Shown here one piece after another: positions 45,122-45,174 of a stretch of DNA of 45,174 nt. Numbering within the stretch: position 1 is the first letter of the stretch; every line of letters starts with the position of its first letter. The notes under the pieces were generated by a model. The model searched no databases. It saw nothing but the letters and a program-made list of their open reading frames with translations, and had not been told where the DNA came from. A program made the translations under genes and the position numbers. The stretch lies in assembly GCA_022564545.1 (NCBI GenBank), contig JADFLG010000006.1, positions 1-45,174 on the forward strand, read 5' to 3'. Source of the stretch: Chloroflexota bacterium. GTDB taxonomy: Bacteria > Chloroflexota > Dehalococcoidia > Lucifugimonadales > Lucifugimonadaceae.

Positions 45122-45174
45122 AATATGCCACCCGAAAAGCCGCGCCCTCAGTAGGGAATCGAACCCTCGCCTCC

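Overview
High-GC, gene-dense bacterial window; gene content suggests a Chloroflexota (Dehalococcoidia/SAR202-like) genome, but that is inference only. Main supported content: (1) left edge with a truncated lipoprotein N-terminus, an SDR gene fused to an IS3-family transposase tail, and Gfo/Idh/MocA genes; (2) tRNA-Pro(TGG) with a degenerate IS5-family element about 28 bp from its 5' end; (3) a zur-znuC-znuB zinc-uptake operon with a perfect 7-1-7 palindrome upstream of zur; (4) a rhomboid protease and two stand-alone CheY-like receivers followed by MITE-like inverted-repeat units; (5) a compact futalosine-pathway menaquinone operon (tetR-ubiA-ubiX-ubiD-mqnE-mqnA-mqnC-mqnD) headed by a TetR gene with a perfect 16-bp operator-like palindrome; (6) mutL, two tandem MFS exporters, threonine dehydratase, DHODH, ribokinase, HAD phosphatase and a P-loop kinase; (7) an ATGA-coupled cassette of SRAP/HMCES-like protein, membrane-anchored degenerate SNase domain and MFS; (8) a catabolic region (epimerase, methyltransferase, two HpcH/HpaI aldolases, Ldh-type dehydrogenase, MDR dehydrogenase, Gfo/Idh/MocA); (9) a RimK plus retropepsin-like RimB pair, GNAT and an atypical P-loop protein; (10) a right edge with a 3'-half tRNA-Arg fragment beginning exactly at the anticodon loop, plus its terminator, which looks like an attachment-site scar. 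No CRISPR array or rRNA was seen. No wholly new system is demonstrated. The best leads are the TetR-headed menaquinone operon, the SRAP/pseudo-SNase/MFS cassette, the tRNA-Arg half-site and several unexplained repeats.
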